Counted from the stretch's first letter, positions 33,123 to 45,228 are shown. The stretch: DNA of 64,000 bases from Perognathus longimembris pacificus (GCF_023159225.1 NC_063174.1:28107983-28171982); one strand, 5' to 3'. Program-made: numbers and translations. Notes: generated by a model from the sequence alone, not told the origin.

Positions 33123-33548
33123 TATACACTTTTAGATACAGATGGTATGATATTAAAGCAGAGATTTGAAGAATGTTGCGGGAGTGAACCATTGGATATC
33201 TGAGAAAAGAGCGTTATGGGCCATGGAAAGATGGAAGATGACAAACAGCATCACCACTGTTTACTATGAGAGAATACCCTGTAGGGGACAGGGCAAGGAT
33301 AGAAGAAGGGAGACCATCTAGGACATCAGTGTTACTATGGAAGGGGATATAGTGATGGCCTGTAATGAGATGGTAATGGTGGATGTGCTAAGAGTAGATC
33401 AAAATTTGCATTTATGAAGAGTTTTAACAGGACTTAATGAGAGATTGAATCTGAGCACGAGAGAAAGATGACTTCAAGGAGTTTAGAAATCAGACAAGTA
33501 TAATAGGACCATACTGCCATACTGGGAAAGCAAGAATTCCATTTTTAC

Positions 33549-33583
33549 ATATATATATATGTATATATTATATATATATACAT

Positions 33584-33614
<31 letters not shown>

Positions 33615-33619
33615 CATAT
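33549..33619. repeat. Compound (TA)n/(CA)n microsatellite
   Basis: Alternating TA runs flank a CA run; nearly all alternating purine-pyrimidine, with self-complementary TA arms. Confidence 0.9.
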
Positions 33620-33937
33620 AGTGTAAGTAGTTGAAAATATGAGCTTGGTATTAAAGGAAGATGTTGGGTTTGGAGAAATAGATTTGGGAGCCATCAGCAG
33701 AGAAATAATATTTTTAAGCCAGAGTACTAAATAATACCACCCTGAGGACTACATAATACACTCAGGATCTAGGATGAAGTCTAAAGATTTCTAGTGTTCA
33801 GAGGTCAGGAAAGACTGAGAAAAAGGGATCACTAAGTTCTTCCTGAAGTACAGTGAAATGTTCCAAGAAGAAAGGCCCAATTAGACAAGTCACTCCTGAT
33901 GAATTAGGTCAGATGAAGACTTAGAAATGAATATTAC

Positions 33938-34030
33938 CAGGTGGGGATATGGCTCAAGTGTTAGAGTGTCTTCCCAGAAAGCAAGAGGCCTTGAGTTAAA
34001 ATTCTAGTATTGCCAAGTTAAAAAAGTAAG
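33938..34030 (+). mobile_element. Old ID-like monomer SINE
   Basis: tggggatatggctcaagtgt (A-box-like) is followed by ccttgagttaaaattctag (B-box-like) and a short A-rich end. It is a single monomer, diverged, inserted in the L2. Confidence 0.65.
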
Positions 34031-34523
34031 GAAAAGATTTCCTAGAAATAAGCATTGTGTTTGTCAGTAGACTGCCATGGAGTGGGTGATTTGAAGCCAA
34101 ATTGAGATGAGTTCAAGAAATAATTTGAAGACCAGGCTGAATAGCAAGCATATGCAAGTCTTTGTATAGTTCTGTTGAAAAAAGAACAGAATGAACATAG
34201 CTACATAGTAAGGATTTGAAGTCAAGAGATGTGAGGTAAAACAAACATGAAAATGGAAAGGATCCAGTAGAATAGAAAAAGATTTGATCAAGTAGGAGGG
34301 GAGAGATATAATCACAGAAGCTATGTATTCCAGTGTGGGATCCTATGCCTAAACAGATAGCATGTTCTTACCCAGGAGGCTTACTTATTTCAGTGGCGAA
34401 GGCAGAAGATGGGCACAAGTGTAGACAAGAGGGCTGACCAAATGGAAGCATGTACAAGATCTCTATCAATTGCTTTTGTTTTTTTTGTAAATTGAGAAGT
34501 AAAGTCAGGGGCTATAAGAATGA

Positions 34524-34742
34524 GGATGGCTAGTGGCTCATACCTTTAATCTAGCTACTCAGTAGACAGATCTGAGGATCAAGATTATAAGTCAACTTTA
34601 GGCAGAAAAGTCTGAGAGACTCTTATTTCTAATTAACCACCAACAAGCTGGAAGTGGAGCTGTGGTTCAAACGGTAGGGCTCCATATGAAGGAGCTCAAG
34701 GACAGTGCTCAGGATATGAGTTTAAACCCCAGGAGACACACA

Positions 34743-34783
<41 letters not shown>
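34524..34783 (+). mobile_element. B1-headed Geo SINE with (CA)n tail
   Basis: The B1/7SL head is at about 34527-34610, the linker tctaattaaccac at about 34629-34641 and the Geo tail at about 34650-34733. A (CA)n microsatellite (34735-34783) grew from the tail. Confidence 0.85.
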
Positions 34784-34785
<2 letters not shown>

Positions 34786-36142
34786 ATAAGGATGACAAGG
34801 AGGAGTGCAACAGTTGTTTAGAAGAGCGGCAGGATAATTAAAAAAGAAAAGAAAGGTATTGCAATTTGCTGCATAGCCAAGGACTCCTTTGAGAATTTGT
34901 GAAGAGTCTTGTCAGTGCTATGGATGATAAGGTAGACAGAAGAGTAGGTCAAATACTGGGATTCTGATCACAGAGGGAGGGACCAATTTCCCAGGACTCC
35001 AACTAGAAAATAAATGGGAACATAGATCTCACATCCCCTGGCAGTCTCTGAAATTTGCCCAAAGTTAATGGGATAAATTAGTATCATTTTATCCAAAGGC
35101 TTTCTTCTGTGTCACTGAATATCATACTGTTACCATTGTCATGTGCCCCAACCTTTAAGCTGCTCTGGACACAGGTGATATTAACCCAAGGAGAGAGCAA
35201 ATCACTCCACAGTGGATGATGGGAAATTCTTCACATCAATCTCCACCCTTCCTCCAGCATTGGGTCATTTTATTTGTCAGTCCAGCAGAAGCTTTTCAAT
35301 GGTTCCTGGAACATTCCTTAACTCCATATGCAGGAGACCTTTGTCATCAGCTTGTTCCCCTAATTTATTTTCTTAGTGTGTAGACCCAGGAGCCTAGGAG
35401 AATAAATAAAGTGGACATGTATTTGTCTTGCTGTACTTGAAATCCACTAGACTTAATAATGGTTAGAAACCTTTCTTTTCTTTTGCACACCATTAGAAAA
35501 ATGTTTGTTCCCAGCAATAATGTTATTGTATTCAAAAAACAATGAAGTCCTGGTTCCATGATAAAGATTCAGGCCTTCATCTCTCAAAAATGCCTCTTCT
35601 GTCATCCTCAGCTTAAGATATATTTTTCTCCTGGGGGGGGCGGGGGCTGGAATTTTCCAGTGAGCACTGGTGATTCTTACAAAAATTTTCTTTCTTATTT
35701 ACAAAGTATTGACACACAGCATATCATAGGCAATAATGTAAGACTGGAATCTGTTATGACCCCAGGATTTAAAACCTCAAATCATAAAAATCATGCTGGT
35801 TATTCCAATTCCCCTTAAAGTTTTTCTTATTATATGCCCAAGAAAGCTAGAGTCTTGTGTACCTTTTCTGTGTATGTTGGGATTAGGTTTTTCCTTATCA
35901 CATCAGATGTTTCTTGTGTTTATGCAGTGCAAACTTTCTCTTCCAGGAGTTGGAAAGAAATGGGACCATGAAATACTAGACTCAGCTTGATGATGAATCA
36001 TTGCAGCCTGACTCACTTAAGTCAACCAGAGCCTTCAGCCTGGGTTAGGGTACTGCTGGCCTACAGGCTATATAAGAACCATGAAATAATTTGATACATG
36101 AAATCATTTGATGGAATCAAATTTCATCATTTGATAAAATAA
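34784..36142. other. Unique non-coding DNA
   Basis: No repeat or gene recognised. A G-run (gggggggg, 35634-35641, then cggggg) lies in a short GC patch. Confidence 0.55.
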
Positions 36143-36271
36143 TCTCCTCCTCCTCTTATATCTCCTTCTCTGTCTTCTTCTCCTCTTCCTTCTCCTCCTC
36201 CTTCTTTCTTCTCCTCCTTTCCCTTTTCCTCCTCTCTCTTCTTTTCCCTTCTCCCCATTCCTCCTTCTCTT
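36143..36271. repeat. Polypyrimidine tract (CTCCTT-rich)
   Basis: About 130 bp of almost pure C/T, irregular; the minus-strand open frame through it encodes a low-complexity K/E/R/G run. Confidence 0.9.
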
Positions 36272-37900
36272 TGTATGATTATGGATGAACCTAGGGCCTT
36301 GAGTTTGGTTCTACTACTTGAGCTATACCTATAACTCTGATTCTCTTGAGCTCTTCCTGCCCACACTCCTGCAGAAAATGTGCATGGCAAACTCACCTCC
36401 AGAACAGTCAATGTGGAGAGGTAGTCATCAAGAGCCAACAGTTCACCAAGAGCCAAGCAGATTCAACTTCTGTTTTCACATCCTTCATCGTATCTCATAA
36501 CTCCTGAAAGTGCAGAGTTTTTGCAGATTGGAAAGGAATTGTCTGGAAGAAACACTACCTCTGCACATACCAGGCATGGGAATGGGGGCAGACAGCAGGC
36601 AATCACAGATGGAGGTGAGAGGTGGGGATAGGAAGGGCACAAAGACATCATCAAAGGCTTTCCATTGGACTTCATGTGTAGTCTTGTCTTTCTAACATAG
36701 CTACCTTCCTACACTTGCCCAGATCTTTTCCATTTGGGGCCCTCACAGATGCTTTTCCTAGCAATAGACTCCTCCAGTGATTACTATCACACCTGCTCCA
36801 CCAACTAACATCTCTCAAATGCTTTCTGTGTACCACAATCTGTGCTAATGACTATACACAATTATTCCATTTAATTGTCATAGCTGTGTAGTAGGAAGTC
36901 TTACTTCCAGTTTAGATTGTATAGGTGATTGAATAGGTGGAGTATACTCTTTTTCTTTGAATGCAAGTTTCTTTTGAAGTTCAGAAGGGTCAGGTTTTGG
37001 TTATTTTGTGCCTTTCTTGCTACCTCAATGCCTTCTGTATTCTTATCCAAATAGTTGTTGCATTTACACTAAGCCTCAAAGTAATTGACAAAGTCCATGA
37101 GAAAGATTCTAAGCACATCTCTATGCTAGCCCACCATCTGGGCTTCTGGGAGGATGGAAAGTAATTTCAATGTCAGGGTGGCTCCAAGATTCTTCAGAAC
37201 TGGCAAAGAGAGGATTATCAGAGGGAGAAATTTTCCAGGCAGTCAGCTTCTCAGCCACTTCTTTGAAGAAGATGTTTATAACACATTTTGTTGACTGCTT
37301 CTATAACTCCCAGGACTGCTGGTCGTTTTTCATAAAAAAATAAGAAGTGAAAATGAAGCAATTTGGCTGTGAGAACATCCTTGCCTTTCTGCTGGTTGTT
37401 TCTAATTGCAATTTGGCTGTGAATTATTTTTTAACCATTTGCTTTAGGGTATGAAAAAAACCCCCAAACATCCAGTACACAGGAACAGAACAATGTCTAA
37501 AACATCCAGGAGTTCAGAGGGTGAGTGAGGAGAATTCTCTGAAAGCAGGAGAGGCCAGCATTCTTGAGAACACAAACAGGAAAATTCATTCCCTAAGAGC
37601 AGTAACCTTGGTCCTCTTTTCTCTTTCTTAGTGAAAATACTAGACTTGTAAAAGCATTGGGAAGGTCATCAATTAGAAGGTACTTTTCTTCATGGCTGGG
37701 TAGGTAGCCAGAGCTCAGACTCAAGGGTCTGAATAGGGATAAAGCCAGCATTCCAATACTGAAATTTTCTGTTGTTCTTAAATAATTAAAACAAAATAAA
37801 AAACTAAACTAATAAGACCAGTGGGAGCAAGGATTTGGAAGAGTTAATCTTTGTTAATTACTTCTTAGATGGTAAGAGCTATTTTATGTGCCTAAAGTAA
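36272..37900. other. Unique DNA with a possible MIR scrap
   Basis: No gene seen. Around 36820-36910 the order ctgtgtaccacaatctgtgc, ttccatttaattgtcatag, gtaggaagtcttactt resembles the 3' half of MIR, too diverged to be certain. A TAAAAC-rich patch lies near 37785-37810. Confidence 0.45.
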
Positions 37901-37902
37901 AA

Positions 37903-38142
37903 TTATTATTATTGTTGTTATTATTGGTTATGGGGCTGCACTCAGGGCGAGTGCTATCCCCGAGCCTCTTTGGGCTCAAGGCTAGTGCTCTACCACTTGA
38001 GCCCACTTTTGGTTTTTGAGTGGTTAATTGGAGATACAAGTCTCATGGAGATTTTTCTTCCCAGGCTAGCTTTGAACCATGATCCTCAGATGTCAACCTC
38101 TTGAGTAACTAAGATTATGGGTGTGAGAAACCAGTGCCAGGC
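37903..38142 (-). mobile_element. B1-headed Geo SINE, antisense
   Basis: The tail complement is the TTA/TTG-rich run at 37903-37930, the Geo tail is at about 37933-38010, the linker ggttaattggagat at about 38022-38035 and the B1 head to 38142. Confidence 0.88.
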
Positions 38143-39050
38143 TTTGGGGCTTACAAAGTGAAACAATATATCTATGGCCATACCACATAGTCTCTGTTGT
38201 CTGATGGCAAACCTGAGCTCCTATACACAAATGATACCACATATAGTGAGGCGTAAGGTAGATGTAAAGGTAGGGAGATCAGGACGACAGGCCCTGGGAA
38301 GTTAACCCAGATGGAAAAGTCAGGATTGATACAGAATGGTCCACCCTGTGCCTTCTGTTAGTTCAAGGCCAGGCTGACAGAGCCAGTGTTTTCAAGTCAG
38401 CTTAAGATTTTCCCTTCCTGTAGCCAGATCTGTTTTCAATTGAATTTTCCAGCTGGTGTTGATTAATAAAATGGTGCTCAGTGTTCCAAAGAAGCTGTAC
38501 ACTGGCATCTCAGAATTCCATTCCAGCTAATTCTGGGTCACTTATGCCATAATTCCCATGGTTGCAGTATGTTTCCCCTTCTTTTTTCTTCTTTAAAAGT
38601 GGAACATAGCAATTCATTCTTATTGCTGCATGTTGTAATATTTTCACATGCAATTTTCTCCTTCAGTTCATTGCTCTCTACAAAAGAAACTGTGGGGTAT
38701 GATTATTATATTTATAATTGAAAACAGCTGACTTCACGGATTTTTATGTTTTACCTCATTTTCCAGCTTGAACTGCTTTGGCTTGTCAAGGGAGGCACAG
38801 GGGAGGCTGTGTAGAGAGAGGGCGGGTAGTGTCAAATCGTTGTACATGTAGCCAACATCAATAGTAAATAGTTCTGGAAAGGAATGGGCAGAATTCTCTT
38901 CCCAGGAGAGCTCTCAGAGCTGAAGGGGGATTTCTGCAGAGCAACTCACAAATATTAAAGAGAAGAAAAGATTTAAGTGAATGTGTGGGTAATGATATCA
39001 TTGCTAGCACTTAATTGAGTGTTCAATGTAGACTAGGGACGGGCCTAAGT
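38143..39050. other. Unique non-coding DNA
   Basis: Nothing recognised. Confidence 0.55.
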
Positions 39051-39292
39051 ATTTTTTTTCTTTTTTACCAGTTTTTGGGCTTGAACTCAGGGCTTGGGCA
39101 CTGTTCTTTCCTCTTTTGCTCAAAGTTAGAGCTCTACTACTTGAGCCACAGTGCCACTTCTGGTTTTTGAGTGGTTAATTGGAGGTAAGAGTCTCATGGG
39201 GACTTTTGTGCCTAGGCTGGCTTAGACCACGATCCTCAGATTTCAGCCTCCTGAGTAGTCTAGGATTAGAGGTTTGAGCCACAGGTACCTGG
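39051..39292 (-). mobile_element. B1-headed Geo SINE, antisense
   Basis: The T-rich tail complement is at 39051-39066, the Geo module at about 39070-39155, the linker ggttaattggaggt near 39173 and the B1 head (complement of ctcctgagtagtctaggatt) to about 39292. Confidence 0.9.
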
Positions 39293-39402
39293 AGGTGTTC
39301 ATTTTTTTGCAGGGTTGTCCTACCTGAGAAATATTTACAGAATTGAAGATTTAGTGTGTGGTCTCTTCTGTGCATTGTTCAATTTACTGGAAATTCTTTG
39401 TG

Positions 39403-39404
39403 TG

Positions 39405-39444
<40 letters not shown>

Positions 39445-39445
39445 C

Positions 39446-39476
<31 letters not shown>

Positions 39477-39500
39477 CACACACACACACACAGAGAGAGT
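39403..39500. repeat. Compound (GT)n(GA)n(CA)n microsatellite
   Basis: A GT run (39403-39427), a GA/GACAGA run (39428-39476) and a CA run (39477-39491) follow each other directly, at the tail of the adjacent antisense SINE. Confidence 0.93.
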
Positions 39501-39712
39501 CCTAGGACTTGAACATAGGGCCAGATCATTTTTTTGTTCAAGTCTAGTTCTCTGCTACTTGAGCCACAGGTGCTCAACTTCCAGCTTTTTGGTAGTTAAC
39601 TAGAAATAGCGTCTCATGGCCTTTTCTGCTTGGGCTGGCTTTGAGTCACAATCGTCAGGTCTCAGACTTCTGATTAGCTAGGATTATAGGCATAAGGCAC
39701 CATCACCCGGCA
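39498..39712 (-). mobile_element. B1-headed Geo SINE, antisense
   Basis: The Geo module (complement of ttgagccacaggtgctc near 39559) is followed by the linker (tagttaactagaaatag near 39592-39608) and the B1 head to about 39710. The microsatellite at 39403-39500 is its expanded tail. Confidence 0.88.
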
Positions 39713-39909
39713 AAACTGGAAATTCTTAGTGGGTCATTGATCCGGCTATTGTCCCATAAAATAAATTTCTTGTGAATTATTCAGGATTACAGCCATATAA
39801 ACCTGTAATCAGATTGCTTATCTTTTTCAGATTATTTATGTGTTTATTATAGAATAAAGGAAGATGTTCAAGAATTTTAATTGACTTATAAGAAAAAAAT
39901 TAAGAGAAA

Positions 39910-40066
39910 TTCCCTCCCTCCCTCCCTCCCTCCCTCTCTTGCTTTTTTTCTTTGTTTGAGAAAATGCCTTCTTATGTTACCCAGTCTGGTCTTGAACCTC
40001 TGGAATCCAGCATAAGCCGTAGCCTCCTTAGTAGCTGGGACTACAGGCACATGCTATGGCACATAG
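39910..40066 (-). mobile_element. B1 monomer SINE, antisense
   Basis: A (CCCT)n stretch (39911-39936) and a T-rich tail lead into the complement of a plain B1: ttacccagtctggtcttgaac (39979-39999) and tagtagctgggactacaggc. Unlike its neighbours it has no Geo module. Confidence 0.8.
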
Positions 40067-41261
40067 CTAAAAGGCACAATTTTCTTAACTGGTTTTTATG
40101 TGGCTGATTACTATGGCAGTTGGCTGATCAAATGCTTGACCCTTCCTGCCTACTGTTCTTGAGATCTGTACGTTCACATGCTTGGTTATGGGGTTTGCCT
40201 ATAGAAAGTAATGTTACAGTAATTTATATAAGATGAGGGACTTAAAACTTGAGAAAAAGTATGTGTACCTCTCCAATTTTCTTTCTTTCTTTTAGTTTGT
40301 GCTGTGTCAGTGACATTGAAAATTGATGATATTATGCTTGGCAAGAGCCTCCTATTCTGTAATTTTGTGTAATTATTCCAAATTCCATGCAACAGAACTG
40401 AATTTTTGAGGTAAATGTACAGGACATAATGACTTGCAGCCTGGATTTCTTTTTTATACAAAGTAATTTGGATGAATTTAATATTCTTTTTTGGCTGCTG
40501 CAGCATAGATTTGGTCACAGATTTACCATATTTTCTTGATTTGGTGAGCTGCTTTCTGTTGCTTCAAAAATGTTTATGTCTGCTTCTTTATTGTTAGAAA
40601 GGGAAAGAAAACATCTTGATTTCTTTTCCTGGTGAACAAACTAGTCTTTAAAGTAAATAAACACCAAGACAAATGCCATTCATCAGTGTGGCTTTCCCAT
40701 TGGTGTGTAATTGTTTTGCTTTGTCTTTAGAGTTGGGGTCTTCTCTCTAGTTACTTCCTCCTGGGTCAGGTTTATGTTTGGGCAATGTAGTCATTCAGGG
40801 TTGTTTGGGAGACATAGGCTTGAAGCACAAAGGGCAATCCTCCCCTCCCCAGGCGAGGACACTGAAGAATGTAACATGATGGGAGGAAGGGGAGGAATCA
40901 TATTTAACAGAAATCATCAGTGAAAAATAAATCAGAGAAATTCCCACAAGGCAGCACATTCTTTTCACAGGTTTTGAAATAGACTGGGTGATGCAGTGAG
41001 TTCCCTGGAGAATGGATTAAGTCCTGGTGGTCTTATCCTTAGGCGAGGGGGTGAAGGGGAGATGATGGGGAAGGACTCACAGAAGTGGAGGAAGTGATCA
41101 GAGAGCCAAATTGTGGTGAGATACCCTAAAAATGAGTGATAGTAGGAGCTATTTGCAGTGGGTCTAGAATTTCAAAGATTAACACTAAAACCTAAAGGTA
41201 ATTTCTGAAACAACTTTCTGGTTAGTGTCTGTACAAAACTCCTACATGGCCTCATTTAAAA
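40067..41261. other. Unique non-coding DNA
   Basis: Nothing recognised as gene or repeat. Confidence 0.55.
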
Positions 41262-41373
41262 TCACTGGGCATGATGGCTCACACCTATAGTCTCAGCTAT
41301 GGGAGTTGGAGCAGAGATTGTGAATATCATGATTTGACGCTTACTCAGGCAAAAAAAGTTAGCAAGACCCATT

Positions 41374-41407
<34 letters not shown>

Positions 41408-41526
41408 TCATCATCATCAAAATCTTATCCTGGGAAGTGTAAGGCAAAAACATTAGCAAGACCCATTCTCAACAACAATGACAACAACATCAAAAGCTTA
41501 TCATCCTAGCTGCCTAGGAAGTGTAA
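41262..41526 (+). mobile_element. Old B1 with (CAA)n and a local tandem duplication
   Basis: A diverged B1 head (gggcatgatggctcacacct, 41267-41286) leads into a region duplicated in tandem. Unit 1 (41348-41442) and unit 2 (41443-41526) each contain ggcaaaaa..ttagcaagacccatt, a CAA run, a catcaaaa block and ggaagtgtaa. The CAA tract is long in unit 1 (about 41374-41406) and interrupted in unit 2. Confidence 0.7.
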
Positions 41527-41586
41527 AAGAGAGGATCATGTTCGTGCCCAGCCCCTCAAAACCTTGAGACCATATCTTAAAAATAA

Positions 41587-41680
41587 CCAAACAAAAAGGG
41601 TAGGAGGTGACTTAAGCCCAGAACACCTATCTAGCAAGTGTAAGGCCCTGCATTCAAACCCTAGTATTGTGAAAAAATAG
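41587..41680 (+). mobile_element. Old ID-like monomer SINE
   Basis: The cttaagcccagaacacctatctagcaagtgtaaggccc order and the B-box-like gcattcaaaccctag correspond to a tRNA-derived ID-type monomer, heavily diverged. Confidence 0.55.
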
Positions 41681-41929
41681 CTACAAATGGTATGCAGAGT
41701 TTAGGAAGAAAGGTTTCTGTTTGTTTAGGATGTACCTCATAGCTAAGCTTGAGTTCTGAGAATTATTTGGGTTAGATGGCATACTAAGAAGATATATTCT
41801 TTGATAAAATATTAATGTATTAGTATCAGCTCATCACAGTGATATAATATTTAAAGATAGTTCTGAGCAATAAATATGAATAACTAGGTACAACCAGGAT
41901 TTTCTCTTTTCTTTCTTTTCCTTTTTTCT

Positions 41930-42060
41930 TTTTTTTTTAAGTTTGTATTATCAAACTGAATTACAGAGAGGTTACAGTTTCATACATTATGCATTGGATA
42001 CATTTCTTGTACTATTTGTTACCTCGTCCTCATTCCCCCCCCCACTCCTTTTTGCTTTTT
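41930..42060 (-). mobile_element. Short L1 3'-end fragment
   Basis: A T-run, then the complement of the last ~110 bp of the L1 3'UTR (tacagagaggttacagtttc, 41963-41982). It runs into the C-rich microsatellite, so its far end is obscured. Confidence 0.85.
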
Positions 42061-42064
42061 TCTT

Positions 42065-42147
42065 CCTCCCTCCCTCCCTCCCTCCCTCCCTCCCTCCCTC
42101 CCTCCCTCCCTCCCTCCCTCCCTCCCTTCCTCCCTCCCTCCCTTCCT
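42065..42147. repeat. (TCCC)n microsatellite
   Basis: About 18 TCCC units with a few TTCC variants, placed between an L1 3' end and the tail of an antisense SINE. Confidence 0.95.
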
Positions 42148-42345
42148 TTTTTGCTGGTCCTGGGGCTTGAACTCAGGGACTGACTGCTGTCCCTAAGCTT
42201 ATTTGCTCAAGGCTAGTGTCTATACGCCACTGCTCCAATTTTGGCTTTTTTTGGAGATATGAGTCTTGTGGACTTTCCTGTCCTGGTTGGCTTTCAGCCA
42301 TGATCCTCAGCCTCCTGAGTAGCTAGGATTATAGGCATGAGCCAG
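42148..42345 (-). mobile_element. B1-headed Geo SINE, antisense
   Basis: The Geo module is at about 42153-42240 and the B1 head (complement of cctcctgagtagctagg, near 42310-42326) to about 42345. The (TCCC)n array occupies its tail position. Confidence 0.88.
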
Positions 42346-43359
42346 GCAGGACTTTTTAAAAAAATTTTTTATTGTCAAACTGATGTACAGAGAGGTTACA
42401 GTTTCGTATGTTCATGACATTAGGCATTGGATACATTTCTTGTACTGTTTGCTATCTCCTCCATCATATCCCCCTCCCCCCACCCCCTTTCCCTTTCCCC
42501 CATGAATTGTTCAATTCATTTACACCAGTTTTGCAAGTATTGCTTTTGTAGTTGTTTGTCTTTTTTACCCTGTGTCTCTCGATTTTGGTATTCCCTTACA
42601 GTTTCCTAGTTCTAATACCAGTATACACGGTTTCCAATGTACTCAGATAAGATCACAGAGATAGTGAAGGTATACCACAGGAAGGGATACAAGAAGAAAA
42701 TCAATAATAGGAGCTATGGTTACACATAGCACGTTGAAAGTAGTTACAACAGTGATATAACAATCGTTTCCCTAACTTGGAGTTCATCACCTTATGTGTT
42801 CATAAGGGTATAGCTATTGGGCTCTTGGGATCCGCTGCTGTGACTTCCCTAAACCTGTGCTAATTATTCCCTATGAGGGAGACAATAGAGTCCATGTTTC
42901 TTTGGGTCTGGCTCACTCATGTCCTATATCAAGAAAACTAACAATAACAAATGTTGGAGGGGATGTGGCCAAAAAGGAACCCTACTCCATTGTTGGTGGG
43001 AATGTAAACTGGTTCAGCCACTCTGGCAAGCAGTATGGAGATTCCTCAGAAGGCTAAACATAGAGCTACCCTATGACCCAGCAGCCCCACTTTTGGGCAT
43101 CTACCCAAAAGACCACAAACAAGAACACACTAAAGCCACCAGCACAACAATGTTCATCACAGAACAATTTGTCATAGCTAGAATTTGGAACCAACTCAGA
43201 TGCCCCTCACTGGATGAATGGATCAGGAAAATGTGTTACATATACACAATGGAATTTTAGGCCTCTATCAGAAAGAATGACTTTGCTCCATTTGTAAGGA
43301 AATGGAAGGATGTGGAAAAAATTATGCTAAGTGAAGTGAGCCAGGCAGGACTTTTTAAA
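42338..43359. mobile_element. L1 with twin-priming inversion (copy J)
   Basis: The minus-strand part (42361 to about 42917) holds the A-tail and 3'UTR. The plus-strand part (about 42918-43336) holds the ORF2 C-terminus, open at 42919-43260 with the [18 protein letters not shown] motif and TMEF end. The two parts meet at the same L1 position (agtgagccag). The flanking duplication spans up to 23 bp (42338-42360 and 43337-43359); its first bases, tgagccag, are shared by the L1 and the target, so microhomology at the 5' junction is likely. The target is the edge of the B1-Geo SINE. Confidence 0.93.
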
Positions 43360-44454
43360 TTAATTGCCACCTATGACCAACTTGAGGACATTATTCAGTT
43401 GAGATTTTGAAGATAAATGAAAGGTTTACAGGGCAATGGGAGGGTTAAGGGGAGTCTTGAATACTGAGAAGCTGTTTCCTAGGACTGAAGCAGGGAGGAA
43501 AGGAAAAGTATGGGATGCAGTGAGACTTTGGCTATGCCAGAGGAGCTATCTGGCAGTAGCTAAAGTCAGACATAGTACCAGTAGATGTCTTGTTTCAAAA
43601 TAACATTTTGCCACATATAGGAATGTTTTTATGAAAAGCTCTGTCTCTATTGCTACAAGAAAGTTCTGTCATCAAGACACTCATGGCTAAAGCAGTTAGC
43701 ACAGTGGTTCTCAGAGGAGCAAAGAGGCTTTTCAGTAGACACCTAGGTGACTGGATTCTACTGAATTTTACTATGCACTAAACTGAATTGGGTAGGAAAA
43801 AGAACAAGGGAAGTTAAAGAAGGAAAGGGAAACTTTGTCTCATCTTTTCACAACTTCCTCATGTTTTACCTGGGTTCCCTCCAAGTCTCATTAAAACTTA
43901 ACTAATTCATTTCACAGTAGTACTTGGAAATTCTGGCAATGTAATGGACACATTTATTTTGCTCCTGACTACATAGGCAAAGCTTAATACCATCTGGCAG
44001 AGGCCGGAGGTATGCATTATTTTTGGAACTTCTCTAAAGAAAATATGAACTGAGAAGTCTAGGCCCAACAATTGTTCCTGTCACATACATATAGAAACAC
44101 ACAAATATTAATACTGCAGTTCTGGATGGCTTGTTTTAATTATTCCAGGCACTTTGCTTTTTTATGATGTCTAAAATTCTACCATAACTTTCAAGAATTA
44201 TGAAAAATTAAGATGTTTAGAATTCTCTACATAAGATTTCAAGTATATGACATGCTGACTATGTTTTTTTTCCATTCTAAATACATGGCAGACATTACTA
44301 ATCAATTGTCCCTTTCTAAGATAGCATCAGATTCCTTCTCAAGATAGCATGCTCACAGGCATGAGCAATTCCTCATCAATGGCTCAAGAGGACAAACCTT
44401 CTCACAAAGAACTCATTGAATCCCTTGTTTTATAGATAAGAAAAGGATTCATTA
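43360..44454. other. Unique non-coding DNA
   Basis: Nothing recognised. Confidence 0.55.
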
Positions 44455-45228
44455 CAAGAATAAAGAGGCTATCTTTCTTCCATACTATTGTTTTAGCTCC
44501 TTTATCAAAGATTAAGTAGGCATAGTTCTGTGGGTTTAATTCTGGGTCTTCAATTCTGTTCCATTGGTCTTCAGGCCTGTTCCGGTGCCAATACCAAGCT
44601 GTTTTTATTACTATAGCTTTATAATACAGCTTGAAGTTGGGTATTGTAATTCCTCCAGCACTGTTCTTTCTGCTTAGGAGTGTTTTTGCTATTCTAGGTC
44701 TTTTATTGTTCCATATGAATTTCTGGATTGCTTCCTCTATTTCATTAAAGAATGGTGTTGGGATATTAATGGGTATTGCATTGAATTTGTAGATAGCCTT
44801 TGGCAATATTGCCATTTTGATTATATTAATCCTCCCAATCCAGGAGCATGGGAGGTTTTTCCATTTTCTTAGTTCTGACTTAATTTCATTTTTCAAGCTT
44901 TTAAAGTTCTCTTCAAAGAGGTCTTTCACTTCTTTGGTTAAGGTTATTCCTAGGTATTTTATGTTTTTGGGGGCTATTGCAAAAGGAGTTGCTTTCCTGA
45001 TTTCAGCCTCGGTCTTCGGGTTGTTAGCATAGAGAAAGGCCGTTGATTTTTGAAGGTTTATTTTATATCCTGCAACTTTGCCAAAGTTTTGTATCAGCTC
45101 TAGTAGCTTGGGGGTAGAGTCTATGGGATTCTTTAGTTATAGGATCATGTCATCTGCGAAGAGAGAAAGTTTAACTTCATCTTTTCCTATTTGGATCCCC
45201 TTTATATTCTCTTCTTGCCTAATTGCAT
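44455..45228 (-). mobile_element. Internal L1 ORF2 fragment (copy K)
   Basis: Minus-strand ORF2 sequence from the RT active site to the thumb. The FADD box is encoded at 45160-45149, and a 175-codon frame (44929-44402; L1-derived down to about 44460) holds [15 protein letters not shown] and [12 protein letters not shown]. Neither a poly(A) tail nor a 3'UTR is present, and the upstream end stops inside RT. Both ends were therefore lost, or it is a remnant of a larger rearranged insertion. No target duplication found. Confidence 0.88.

Larger units (their letters stand above)
32870..34330 (-). mobile_element. Ancient L2 LINE, antisense, interrupted
   Basis: In order along the plus strand there are the complement of the L2 3' end (cctgttatgttctaagcattg, 32911-32931, then gtaaacaaaacagatcaag), the region around agcagagatttgaag and ggatatctgagaaaagagcg (33157-33212), and the complement of the RT active-site area. 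At 33686-33715 the minus strand reads SADGSQIY where L2 normally has YADDSQIY. The remainder to about 34330 follows the L2 order. It is broken up by microsatellites (33102-33122, 33549-33619) and an ID-like insertion. It is a mammal-wide fossil. Confidence 0.7.

Noticed and set aside
42061..42149. CRISPR-like regular array
   Set aside because: Simple TCCC microsatellite in a mammalian genome; no spacers.
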